A model generated the notes under the pieces. That model was not told the DNA's origin and did not search any database. It worked only from the letters and a program-made list of their open reading frames with translations. Positions 1 to 33,706 of a DNA stretch of 64,000 nt are shown here, piece after piece; within the stretch, counting starts at the first letter, position 1; each line of letters opens with the position of its first letter. Both the position numbers and the translations under genes were made by a program. This DNA comes from Amia ocellicauda. Taxonomy: Eukaryota; Chordata; Actinopteri; Amiiformes; Amiidae. The stretch covers positions 10,861,676 through 10,925,675 of the forward strand of contig NC_089869.1 in assembly GCF_036373705.1 (NCBI RefSeq), written 5' to 3'.

Positions 1-1825
1 TGTTACATTTTCATTTGTCTCCAGTTTTCAAACTATTTAGCCTGTAAATTCAAATGAAAATTAACACAGTTTATTGGTTATAATGGGGGCTAACACAAGG
101 GGTTGGTTAATTAAATTGTTAAAGTTAGATAGAGGAACTGGAACAATACCGAAAACCAGAATCCCTAGATTGTCCCAACAGATATACTAGTGGAAAAAAG
201 AAAAGATCAAGGATTTCACACGGCAGCATTTACATATATTCTCAGGCAGCGGATTTCATAGCTTGTACACCTTGGATTTGAATTATTAAACACCATTGGT
301 TTCATAGAATAAACAGTCTTACTCAAACAGCTAGGATCTGATATTCTGGATATTATACATCAGCTTTTTAACTGTAAAGGCTGAATACACACACACACAT
401 ACAGACATATACGTATACACAGGTCTATTTTTACATCACATATTGTGCTCTCATCAAACACCAGTGGACAGAGACCCAAAGGAAATATACCTTTTCAGAC
501 AATGGTTGAAAATTGCCACCTTTTCACCTGGAAAGCCAGAGGCTAGACTTTTGCATCCTTTCAGCACCATATCAAGATCTACAAGGGAAATAATGTATAT
601 TGGCTGAATGGCCCATGCACTGTTTATATTGTGGTAGGCCACGATACTGTAATAATGCAAATAGCTGGGCCTCAGTGGGACAACATGTGGGAACCAGTGA
701 TCTAGAATATTGTGGCTGGACACTTTGATTGCACTCGGTATGGACTGCCAGCATCACCACTCCAGCAGTGTCTGTCAAGGCTCCATGTGCGTGAGACTGG
801 GAGCACCAATTTGCAAATTGACGGGATAATGGAGTTCAGTATCAGGTCAATGCAAATGCAGTCAGAAGCACTATACACAGCTGACCTGAAACACTCAAAT
901 CTACACTGATCAATAGGCAGGGAGCCTCCTACGCTGGCAGCCAATAGAGATGAAGAGCAAGACTCTTGTTGAGCACAGGCCCTTCCCACCAGATAGGGGC
1001 CAGCACAGCGCATTCCTACCCCCATAAATGTCAGCAGAGATAAATGGAAAGTATTCGCTGAAGGTTGGGAGATGATGAACAAAGCAAGCAAACAGCAGCT
1101 CAAATTGTGAAGACATAAAGATGGCAGATGCAGTCCTGAAAATATAGGCAGAGTGTATTTTTTGTCTTACTGAACAGACTGGAGAAATGGGACCAGTCCA
1201 CCAGCTTTTATATACACATTACAGCTTCCAGTGAAGCTTAATTAAAACAAAGGGGTGTGCACATTATGGACTGCCAGTCCATTGAGTCCATATAATGAGA
1301 TACTATGCACTTTAATACAATGCCTTACTTCCATTCCTTACCTTACCATATTACTGCCTGCACCCTTAAACAAATGCAAAAAAATTGAACTCTGTTTCTA
1401 TGATGCACAAGCCCTACTTACAAGCTAATATTGTGTTTGTGCCTTCTTTGTTTTGTGCTTAGTGTTTTGTCAAAAACATAACATCTCTCAATAGGCCTCA
1501 CTTTAATATGGCAGGAATCAATAATACAAATAATAGGTGCATTAGGTCATTTAGTAGATGCCTTCATCCATAAACACTAAACAAACACTAAACATTTTGT
1601 AAGTCTTCTAATAAATAAATAATAATAATATACAATGTTAGTGCGTCTGCTATTAATAATAATGATGTTGTACGTGTACACAGCATTATAATATATAGCC
1701 GATGTATGGTTAGAAATTGCACGTTGTCTTTTGCACTCTGAATTTGCTGGTAAGACTAGAAAAAACTATAATCAGAAAGCGAATCCCTTACATGTGTCTT
1801 CAAGTTGGAGAATCTCAGACAGGGA
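1..1825. other. Upstream flank, no gene recognised
   Basis: I see no convincing exon on either strand. There is a short CA/TA microsatellite near 388-415. AT-rich DNA with ATA/TAA runs lies at about 1600-1700. Short open frames at 454-1116 on the minus strand are not supported by splice signals or by any family I know. If the human order holds (GLUD1 next to SHLD2, head to head), a divergent minus-strand gene could begin here, but I found no SHLD2-like coding exon. Confidence 0.5.
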
Positions 1826-1829
1826 TTTG

Positions 1830-1990
1830 TTCTCCGTCAGTAAACCAGGCAGCCGCGGCCGGATTCCTGGCGCCCTGATTGGTTCCCTTCGAGCACCACG
1901 TGGTCTCACACGCCCCCTGCACGCCCCCGACACGCCCTCCTGCGTCAGGGGGAGCGCGCACGTCGCCTTATGCTGAAAAACAACTGCCAG
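1830..1990. promoter_or_regulatory. CpG-rich cluster with E-box and inverted CCAAT box
   Basis: This 160 bp GC/CpG-rich island stands in AT-rich flanks. It contains an inverted CCAAT box (ATTGG, 1878-1882), a 10-bp palindrome ACCACGTGGT (1895-1904) holding a CACGTG E-box, and a TGCGTCAG CRE/AP-1-like site near 1942. It lies 1.5 kb upstream of the GLUD1 start codon. It could be a distal GLUD1 element or the promoter of a divergent minus-strand transcript. The motif content is seen; the role is inferred. Confidence 0.4.
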
Positions 1991-3159
1991 CGCGCACCCG
2001 CGACCCACAACACATCCACAATATAATTTACTGACTATGATACACTTTTAATTCGGGTTTCTTTCATATATTGTATTTTATCGGAAGCCACATGTGGAAA
2101 ATAATGCAAATCAAAAGCAAAATGAAACATAGTCCATAATCTCCACATTTAAATAATAACTGAGAGTTTCCTAACAGCAGCAAGTTCCTCATTTGCTTAA
2201 TGAAGTACTTTATGAGAGAGTTTTAGGGAGGCTATTAACATCGATCAAGCAAGAGTATGCCACAGGTGCTCAGTGGGGTTGGATACACATCTCATGGCTG
2301 GGCTGGGAGCTGTGACATCCTGTCTATCCTAGCATCTCTGGGGCAGCATCTTCCCTAACAACATATTTGTGTGCACCCTTAATACAGATAGACAGAACTC
2401 CTTGAAGACTCTCAGTGTACAGTATCGAGCAGAAGAGTCTTTTCATGGCTCACACTGTCTGTAAAATTCAAATACTGTATGTAAAGTGAGCCAGGGCATT
2501 CAGACAGTTACTGGACATGAACCCTAAGTCTATGTGTGTGTGATTTTCAATTGGTCCCTGAAAAGGTGTCCTAGTATACCTGCTTTTTTGTGATTGTGAC
2601 AATACTAGGACTGCTAATCACATCCTCACACTGTATGTGCTTTGCTGTCTTGTGCAAGGGAAAAGTGTAGCATTGCATTTCCTCCACTCATATTGTTTCC
2701 AGTGCTCTGCATTATAACAGGATCTGCGCACCTATGCCAAGTGTCCTTAAACTGGATTAGTGATGCTTAAAGGCGATTCCTTAAGTTATATGTGCTCATG
2801 ACCATTGTTCCAATTTGAAATGTCGGTCGGTGTGTTTTTTGGGGTTGCGAACTCATCATTGATGCATACTGTACAATCAGCCGGTGACAAGTTAAAACAA
2901 GACACCAAAGATAGTATTGTGCAACCTGAACAAATATAATTAAAAAGCAAGTTAGTAGCCTACAGTTAATTCATGGTAGGCCTACAGCAACAGAGCTACA
3001 ACCAATCAAGGACAATATGAACATTCATATATGGCGAGGAAATGCAAAGAGATGCCCTTCAGAACTGCGATTGAAGGAATGAATGCACACATGAATAGAC
3101 GGTGATTGGGGATTATAATTTTAAGGTGACTGCGGGGAGTTGACTGGTGTTTAAGAGGT
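1991..3159. other. Gene-free interval between CpG cluster and GLUD1 promoter
   Basis: This is AT-rich unique-looking sequence. I see no exon, repeat family or strong motif. Confidence 0.5.
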
Positions 3160-3495
3160 GGGGGGACGCGGCTGTACTGAGATGTATGCGTTTCACACAG
3201 ACTAGCAGAGCGCTCGCACAACCCCGGGCACCTCACTGCGGCGCGCGCAGCCACAGCCCCCTCCCTCGCGCCGCCGCGTGCCGACAGCCGCCGCTCTCGC
3301 GCTGCCTTTTAAAGCCCGGGGACGGCATGAGGACGGGCAGAGCGGCAGAGCGCAGCGCAGAGAGGAGCAGCTGCGGTCTCCACACGCATTTCGTTTATTT
3401 TTTTTTTAAAGGATCCGTGTAGTTGTTAGCCCCTTCCCCCACCCGTTCCTTGTTTTCTTTTTAAAATAATTAGATTTCTCACCTCATAGTTCAAT

Positions 3496-26324
<22,829 letters not shown>

Positions 26325-27505
26325 ATACCTCTGTCCGGCCCTGCCTGCCCTCTGCCTCTTCAGTTCGAGGATTCCCTGCCCGCCCCAATACAGCCTTTAT
26401 AACATATCAAGCGTTTACATATTATGTACCATATGCTGTCTGTATAACCATCAGAAAACTCTTCTGTTTCTTTTTTTGTGTACCAGCGTGTTTAGAGATG
26501 TATTGTGACAGATAACCTTTGTTCTGAGAGAGCCCAAAGCTAACCTGTGATTTTATAAATCTCTAGATTATTATTTTTTTTTAGTTTTTTTTGTTCATTT
26601 CCTTCTGTATCTCCTCCATAAGGATTTATTTTATTTTATTTTCCATCCCAGGTCCTTATCAGACTCCATTGTATGCTTTTATAAAGTTTCACACCAAAAC
26701 AGATTTTGCGGTTAACATGGCTTTCGGCTCCACCAAAGTAGCCCAGCGGACAGAGACGCGGTCGAACATGTGCAGACCGGTGTCCCGTCGGTCAGCTGAC
26801 GTTTGATACAGGTAGTAAAGATCAGGGAAGGAGAGGGAGTCTCAGAGCTTCTATTACTGGATCTATCTGGCACAGTTGATCGGTTTTAATGGCTATTGAT
26901 ATTTTCATTATATTTTGGGGGTTTAGTGTTCTTATTTTTCAAACCCTATAATGGATTGAATTGAAATTGCCAAGTTGTTATCAACACAGTGCACTTTTGT
27001 TTTGTATTACTTTGTATGCCTTAGTTTTTAATGTTGGAAAGAGCTTTACTCTAGTGTAAACCAGACGCCTATAAGCAGTTGCAGGCGCATCATTAAAAAT
27101 TGAGTAATTAAAACGACCTCATCTGCAAGTGGGGCCTCCAGGTTTACTGTAATTTTATGTAGACTGTTGGTGCACTTATGCTGTGTTTAGTTCCAGGTTG
27201 AAAGACGCACTTCTCTGAAATGATAACCCCCCACCTATAAGTACTGCTTTGGGCGCTACATTTGTTCTGAATGTTAACTGTGTAAAAGTTTGATCTGTAC
27301 AGCTTATGTGGAAAGCTAGACAGGCTGGAGAGAGAATGCATATGGGAACAAATCTTTATTTTATTTTTCTGGTTTCTTCTTGCCATGTGAGCCTTGATCT
27401 GAACACTGCTTTGGGATTATTGGTAAATTTGTAATGCTTTTTTTTTTTTTGGGTTAGAATTTTTTTTTTTTTGTCCGAGAAACAAATAAAAACAACAAAA
27501 CGCAC
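26325..27505 (+). other. GLUD1: GLUD1 3' UTR with polyadenylation signal
   Basis: AT-rich 3' UTR of about 1.2 kb. A canonical AATAAA at 27485-27490, preceded by T-rich runs and followed by a GT-rich stretch, is the best polyadenylation signal. An ATTAAA at about 27092 could give a shorter form. Confidence 0.65.
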
Positions 27506-28455
27506 ACTGGTGGGCTTTGTGTCTTGAAGAGTGAGTGGGTTTGAGTGTCTGAGAGCAATGGGGATATGGGAACAAAGAGTGAGAGGACTAACTATGCTTG
27601 CTGCAGTGTTAATGCTGTGCGAAACCAAATACACTGCTGTCTGGTGTTTTCAGGTCTTCATGAAAGGAGGGAGACGTTGGCCAGGCAGATGTTGAGGAGT
27701 GATGTATTTGCAGGGCAGCACATCATCCAGTTGCATCGCCTCTGAAATACTGGTCAGTCAGGTTCAGCCACGTTCACGGTCTTTACCATACTCTGTGAGC
27801 GAGCAGGTCTCGGTTCTTCTTGAATGTTTAGTTTTTTTTTTTTCTTCAATCCCCTGATTTTAATTCTCAAATTCCCAGCAGGATTGAGTTTGAATTTGGT
27901 CTTTCCCACAACAAAAGCTGCTCTCTTTTGTGTACGTCACATTTACACCTGATAACATTCTAGTGGCGAAAACTAGTGTACACTCCTGTCTTTTACAGGC
28001 ATGAGAGAAAACTTGAAAAAAAACTAAAACGGATTTATCCCTTTCTATATTTATCACTGGATCAACCAGTTCTAATGGTATGTTGAAATTCTGGAGAAAC
28101 AGCTGTATTAAAATTCCTTTCTGATGTATTAACTTTACCTACAGTATTTCAATTGTATATTGAATTGAATTGAATATTGAATATTTATATGCCATTTGTT
28201 CATGAAACTCCAATTGTCAGTGTAAGACTGCCCTAGATAGCAGGTTTATTCACCTGGGAATTGCACTGGCCGAGGTGATGAAAGGGAAGGCTCTCTACGC
28301 ATTTCCATAAAGCATGTTTACTCTGAGTGCACTAGTATATGATGACGGAACTTTCAAGCATCTTTGTTCTAATGTTGTCAAAATACCTTTTAATAATGGT
28401 ATGTGTTTAGGACCGTAGAAATTATTATATCATGATCAAACGCAGATGGAACAGT
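27506..28455. other. Intergenic between GLUD1 and the tandem gene pair
   Basis: No gene seen. AT-rich, with a T-run at 27832-27843. The two flanking genes are convergent, so both polyadenylation regions face this interval. Confidence 0.5.
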
Positions 28456-29011
28456 CAGGTAGCACAGTTTATGTAATCTCTTTCATGTCTACCCATATAA
28501 TGTTTAATTAGAACCGTGCAGGACATTTAATTTCAGAGGTATACCACACCCTTTGTGTCCTCTAGAGGGACTGCACCCATGGTCTCAAATGGCAATGCAT
28601 TATGGGACATCAAATCTGGGTTCATATGGCCTCCTTCTGTGTTAGAACCAGATCAAAGGCAACACACAGGCAAAAACAGTCTCGGGCATATTTATTTATT
28701 TATAGATATTTTATTTCAAAACTGATTTACAGGCAATGGTCTTCACTCTCAATCTGCTTATGAATTCAAGTCCAAAGCATGTCCCTGAAGTGCAGATTGG
28801 TTAAGTTGCCTCAAAGGGCTTAGAAACACCGTGGGATTGCAGTTTGTTTGCCTGCAGAGTATAGGGAATATGAAAGATCTTCCAGGGGAAATACTGGACT
28901 ACTAAGGTGCTTTCAGAGTCGGGGTGGCCAGGGGGAGCGGGGGGTGGTGGTGAGGAGGGGCATGAGAGTCTGCATCTACAAGGAGGTCCATCTAGTCAGG
29001 AGAGGGGATCC

Positions 29012-31887
29012 TTAACCCAACAGGTTCTTGCCAAAATCGAGGGCCTTGCCCATGGCATTCTCCGCCTTCTTCCCAGCAGGTTCAGGCTGTTTAGCAGCGT
29101 CTGGAGGGACAAAGGAAGACATGTATGAGCCAAGTGTGCTACTCCATTCTCTTCACTGCAGCTGAGGAACGGCTGGTCAAACATCTCGACAGAGTCACTG
29201 GTTGTGCAAATTAATCCACAGTCTATGGTGGACCGGTTATATACACTCACCTAAAGGATTATTAGGAACACCATGCTAATACTGTGTTTGACTCCCTTTC
29301 GCCTTCAGAACTGCCTTAATTCTACGTGGTATTGATTCAACAAGGTGCTGAAAGCATTCTTTAGAAATGTTGGCCCATATTGATAGGATAGCATCTTGCA
29401 GTTGATGGAGATTTGTGGGATGCACATCCAGGGCACGAAGCTCCCGTTCCACCACATCCCAAAGATGCTCTATTGGGTTGAGATCTGGTGACTGTGGGGG
29501 CCAGTTTAGTACAGTGAACTCATTGTCATGTTCAAGAAACCAATTTGAAATGATTCGACCTTTGTGACATAGTGCATTATCCTGCTGGAAGTAGCCATCA
29601 GAGGATGGGTACATGGTGGTCATAAAGGGATGGACATGGTCAGAAACAATGCTCAGGTAGGCCGTGGCATTTAAACGATGCCCAATTGGCACTAAGGGGC
29701 CTAAAGTGTGCCAAGAAAACATCCCCCACACCATTACACCACCACCACCAGCCTGCACAGTGGTAACAAGGCATGATGGATCCATGTTCTCATTCTGTTT
29801 ACGCCAAATTCTGACTCTACCATCTGAATGTCTCAACAGAAATCGAGACTCATCAGAGCAGGCAACATTTTTCCAGTCTTCAACTGTCCAATTTTGGTGA
29901 GCTTGTGCAAATTGTAGCCTCTTTTTCCTATTTGTAGTGGAGATGAGTGGTACCCGGTGGGCTCTTCTGCTGTTGTAGCCCATCCGCCTCAAGGTTGTAC
30001 GTGTTGTGGCTTCACAAATGCTTTGCTGCATACCTCGGTTGTAACGAGTGGTTATTTCAGTCAAAGTTGCTCTGCTATCAGCTTGAATCAGTCGGCCCAT
30101 TCTCCTCTGACCTCTAGCATCAACAAGGCATTTTCGCCCACAGGACTGCCGCATTCTGGATGTTTTTCCCTTTTCACACCATTCTTTGTAAACCCTAGAA
30201 ATGGTTGTGTGTGAAAATCCCAGTAACTGAGCAGATTGTGAAATACTCAGACCGGCCCGTCTGGCACCAACAACCATGCCACGCTCAAAATTGCTTAAAT
30301 CACCTTTCTTTCCCATTCAGACATTCAGTTTGGAGTTCAGGAGATTGTCTTGACCAGGACAACACCCCTAAATGCATTGAAGCAACTGACATGTGATTGG
30401 TAGGTTAGATAATTGCATGAATGAGAAATTGAATAGGTGTTCCTAATAATCCTTTAGGTGAGTGTATGTTGTTCAGGTTTGTTTTCATATGCATTCTGGT
30501 CAGAAAAGATTGGGTGCTTCCCCCCCACCTCCTAAAATAATACCCTGTTCTGAATAGGTACAAACATTGTAGTAGAGTTAGTTTACTATACAGATTCAGC
30601 ACTAGGTTTTTGTTTGGCTTAAAAAAAAGGTTTCTGCTTTGATTGGGAGGAAATGCAATCTTAATTTTATAGCAGTCAGAGCAATGGGGAATGAGTGGAA
30701 TCATAAATCGATCATTTGAACACATTTATAATGGGCTTCTTTCTGACAGACTGTGTATGACGTCTCCAATGCAAAACGTGAGCGGAGTGTGAGAGAAACG
30801 CAGAGAGGTGAGTTACCTTGCGCCTTATCCTTATTGCCTCCAATAAGCGTGCTCACTTTCTGTTTGGCCGTTCCAGCTGCAAGACACACAGGGAAAAAGC
30901 AGTGTGTCACAGAAGCATGTATTTAAATAGTTCACACATAAACACAGCCCCAGTTCCCCCAATACAAACTGAATAAACATGGATTAATCACAACTGGAGA
31001 CAATATCCCCATGATGGCAAATACGTTTTTTCTTTACATGTTTAATCCTGTAATGAATGACCCTGCATTCAAACATAAAACACCATTAGAATGTCAGTCA
31101 TTTGTTGATATTGGAGGACTGTGTTTATACGAGCAACAAAACAGACATTCACATGCACACGAAATGTACGCACAAGCCTTAATATAACTCAAAAATAAAA
31201 TAAAACTAACCAAAATATTATTTCCAGAACTGTAAAATGTATCATTTATATATAGTAGTTATTTTTCCTGGATTATCTTGAACATTTCAGAGGAGAAAAC
31301 CATGACCGCAGTGAAAAAACTTTACTACAGATCCCAACAGAACTAGGAACTATATAAAGTCTAAATATATTGGGTGCATAATAATTTAAAAAATGCAGAA
31401 CCAAAATATTATGTACAAAAAAAAAAAGTATTTTAGTCCACTGACCTGTTTACAGACAGTCACACTAATATATTTTTTAAATAAACCTGAGTGAAAAGTA
31501 CGTTAGTAGTTCATTACTGCCATTCAAAGCCTAAAATAATTAAATATTCTATTTATTGTTTGCACTAATGGACCTTTTTAGAGATTTCTTTTGTGCAAAA
31601 CAGTCTAATTTAAATAAAGCAGAGGAGTATCTTGAACCCTGAGAACAATGACCAAAAGTGACTACAGATCCTAACAGTTCAATGATATTTACAGTCCTCA
31701 TTCGCTCACACCAGTCCCCTGCCTTGCTTAGAAAGCAGGACAACAACATATTTTCAAAGCAGCATCTTTTCTTTTTCTTTTCTTTTCTGCATGTAATTTC
31801 AGCTGCAGTTTATCTAAAGTACTCACCAGCCTGCTCAATCACTTCATTTGCCTTGGTCTGAATAAAAGCAGATCCCATCTTATCCAT
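29012..31887 (-). CDS. Small Lys/Ala-rich 69-residue protein, copy A (ADIRF/FAM25-like by position)
   Basis: Three coding exons on the minus strand: 31827-31887, 30817-30876 and 29012-29100. They join in phase with AG/GT borders (donors GTGAGT and GTAACT). The product starts MDKMGSAFIQTKANEVIEQA, continues through TAKQKVSTLIGGNKDKAQD and ends KALDFGKNLLG. It has no signal peptide or membrane segment and looks like an amphipathic helix, comparable in size to ADIRF (76 residues in human) and FAM25. I cannot recall a sequence match strong enough to give a symbol. The position between GLUD1 and SNCG and the orientation agree with ADIRF or FAM25. Intron 2 carries a same-strand Tc1/mariner element. 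A T-rich TTTATT cluster at 28685-28705 (AATAAA on the minus strand) is the likely polyadenylation region. The function is unknown from sequence. Confidence 0.75.
29244..30464 (-). mobile_element. Full-length Tc1/mariner element, DD36E type, copy 1
   Basis: A 1,221 bp element flanked by TA target duplications (29242-29243 and 30465-30466). Its 29 bp terminal inverted repeats are perfect (CACTCACCTAAAGGATTATT, then AGGAACACC). It contains a single transposase frame. It sits in intron 2 of the copy A gene. The paralogous site in copy B (about 33934-33950) is empty and reads straight through a single TA, so the insertion came after the duplication. Confidence 0.95.
29276..30316 (-). CDS. Tc1/mariner transposase, 346 aa, catalytic triad kept
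   Basis: Cut-and-paste DNA transposase. An N-terminal paired-like helix-turn-helix region (about 1-110, with GLSISQSAQLLGFSHTTISR) recognises the terminal repeats and is followed by a DDE catalytic domain. The three acidic residues are Asp in CSDESRF, Asp in FQQDNALCH and Glu in DLNPIEHLWD. Thirty-six residues separate the second Asp from Glu, so this is DD36E, as described for the Incomer family, rather than the common DD34E of Tc1. The frame is uninterrupted. Two changes near the active site (Cys for Trp before the first Asp, Leu for Pro after the second) are private to this copy and may reduce activity. Confidence 0.92.
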   Translation of the reverse strand: MGKKGDLSNFERGMVVGARRAGLSISQSAQLLGFSHTTISRVYKEWCEKGKTSRMRQSCGRKCLVDARGQRRMGRLIQADSRATLTEITTRYNRGMQQSICEATTRTTLRRMGYNSRRAHRVPLISTTNRKKRLQFAQAHQNWTVEDWKNVACSDESRFLLRHSDGRVRIWRKQNENMDPSCLVTTVQAGGGGVMVWGMFSWHTLGPLVPIGHRLNATAYLSIVSDHVHPFMTTMYPSSDGYFQQDNALCHKGRIISNWFLEHDNEFTVLNWPPQSPDLNPIEHLWDVVERELRALDVHPTNLHQLQDAILSIWANISKECFQHLVESIPRRIKAVLKAKGSQTQY

Positions 31888-32000
31888 GGTGCCGTCTGTG
31901 TCTGAGTGCGAGGGAGTCCTGTGAAAAGCCTGTGTCTTCAGGTAAATCTGTAACTGGGTTGCTGGTGGCTGGGTTGTTGTTATGTCGAGGTGTGCATGGA

Positions 32001-32010
32001 GTTTTATTCA
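32001..32010 (-). promoter_or_regulatory. Degenerate TATA box of copy A
   Basis: On the minus strand CAGCTGAATAAAACTCC aligns with CAGCTGTATAAGACTCC at the same place in copy B. The first T is replaced by A, giving AATAAAAC. It lies about 115 nt upstream of the copy A start codon. Confidence 0.5.
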
Positions 32011-32112
32011 GCTGCTGTGTGTCCTGGGGGACAAGGGCGTTGTCCCACCTGGGGTTGGGTGTGGTGAGGCAGGCAAACCCTCATGGAAAGAGAGTGCACT
32101 CTGTTGTTGCTG

Positions 32113-32172
32113 TTTTTCTCTCTCTCTCTCTCTCCCTCCTCTCTATCTCTCTCCCTCCTCTCTATCTCTCTG
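32113..32172. repeat. CT-rich microsatellite upstream of copy A
   Basis: (CT)n/(CCTCT)n tract also present at the matching place in copy B (35397-35457). On the gene strand this is a purine-rich GA tract about 100 bp upstream of the TATA position. Confidence 0.8.
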
Positions 32173-32534
32173 TTTCTGTCATACCTGCATGTCTGGTTTA
32201 TCGTGTTTAAACATTGAATCTGCACACTAGGCTACTAAAACTAAGAATATATTTTATATGCATAATGCTGCAGAGCAGTCTTTACACCCTTTGGCTGAAA
32301 CAATGTATGTCAGCAATGTGTTTACTTTAATTCATATTGTCCATTAAACAGTGTATCTCTGCTATATTAAAAGGTAGGACATCAACTCTTCTACCCTGCT
32401 GTTATGCCTGTTTTTGATCATGTGATAATCATCTCATGTTACAAAACAAGTGTTTCCATTTTTGACAAACACTGCTTCACTATCTTATATGACTCTTAAG
32501 AAACCAGTGTGATGCATGCAAGTATTAAAGCTTG

Positions 32535-32582
32535 TATTGCACTTATGTTGTAAATTGCCCTGGATAAGGGCGTCTACCAAGA

Positions 32583-32639
<57 letters not shown>

Positions 32640-32640
32640 G
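32535..32640 (+). repeat. SINE/LINE tail with (TAA)n microsatellite (copy 3)
   Basis: GTAAATTGCCCTGGATAAGG, then GCGTCTACCAAGAAATAATA running into about 18 TAA repeats (32584-32639). This is the clearest copy of the tail family in the window. Confidence 0.75.
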
Positions 32641-32818
32641 CTGGGTTTCAAATGGATAAATAAAGTATGGAAATCTTGTCATGTCCTTCAGAAAATGCAC
32701 ATGAGCAGAATAAATGTCATTGTATTGTATGTGTAGAACACCCCACAAGTACCTGTATATTGATATTAAAGTGGATTATTAAATGGGATTACATTAATTG
32801 ATTAATTGACCTGAAAAT

Positions 32819-32856
32819 ATTTTGATGATTTATTATCAGATGCCCTTATCCAGGTA
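32819..32856 (-). repeat. SINE/LINE tail fragment (copy 4) at the left edge of unit B
   Basis: Minus-strand CCTGGATAAGGGCATCTGAT followed by AATAAATCATC. It adjoins the point where homology between units A and B begins. Confidence 0.5.
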
Positions 32857-33010
32857 GCAGTTTGTAATCTCTGTCATGTGTACCCTTTAAATATTTTATC
32901 AGAACCATGCAGGACATGTCATTTCAGCAGTATACCACATCTTTTGTGTGTCCTTTGAAGGGACTGCACACTAGTTCTCAAATGGCAATGCATTCTGGGA
33001 AAACAATTAA

Positions 33011-33313
33011 GGCAGTGCTTCCCAATCCTGGTCTTGGGGACCCAATGTCCTGCTGGTTTTTGGCATTTCAGTTCCTTAATTGAACTAATAATTGGCCTAA
33101 TCAGAGCTTATTAAGAATTGTAAACCACTGGAGACGTCAGATTGAATTAAAAAATATATTAGGTACTCAAATTCTCCAACTTTTAGTAATTTAAATATTA
33201 ATCAAAGTCAAACAAAGCAAATTATTAATTCAATTAAAGTTTTAGTTAATTGAGGGTGAGACAAAACCCAGCAGGACACTGGGTCCCCAGGGCCAGGATT
33301 GGGAACCGCTGAG
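33011..33313. mobile_element. 303 bp MITE with TTAA target duplication
   Basis: Flanked by TTAA (33007-33010 and 33314-33317). The termini are inverted repeats about 50 bp long (GCTTCCCAATCCTGG left; CCAGGATTGGGAACCGC right), with AT-rich, non-coding DNA between. TTAA duplications suggest a piggyBac-type source. It is absent from the same place in unit A (28606-28660), although the local alignment there is loose. Confidence 0.75.
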
Positions 33314-33706
33314 TTAAGGGACCATGTGACAACCATATGTGATAGGCCCTGATCTAAGGCAACAAACAGGCAAAGACTGTATCATGTATATTTATTTATT
33401 TAAACTTTATTTCAAAACAGATTACAGGCAATGGTTTTCACTCTCAATCTGCTTATGAATTCAAGTCCAAAGCATGTCCCTGAAGGGCAGATTGGTTAAG
33501 TCACCTCAAAGGGCTTAGAAACACTGTGGGATTGCAGTTTGTTTGCCTGCAGAGTATAGGGAATATGAAAGATCTTCCAGGGGAAATACTGGACTACTAA
33601 GGTGCTTTCAGAGTCGGGGTGGCCAGGGGGAGCGGGGGGTGGTGGTGAGGAGGGGCATGAGAGTCTGCATCTACAAGGAGGTCCATCTAGTCAGGAGAGG
33701 GGATCC

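Larger units (their letters stand above)
28460..32200 (-). repeat. Tandem duplication unit A
   Basis: This segment is homologous to unit B (32860-35480) in the same orientation. It covers the whole small gene, its 3' flank and its promoter. Exon 3 and its surroundings are nearly identical between units, while the outer flanks and exon 1 are clearly more diverged. Unit A differs by a 1,221 bp Tc1/mariner insertion in intron 2 and by extra intron 1 sequence around 30960-31330. Confidence 0.8.

Noticed and set aside
29664-30214. Open frames opposite the transposase (and at 61553-62103)
   Set aside because: Antisense shadows of the transposase gene, present in both element copies.
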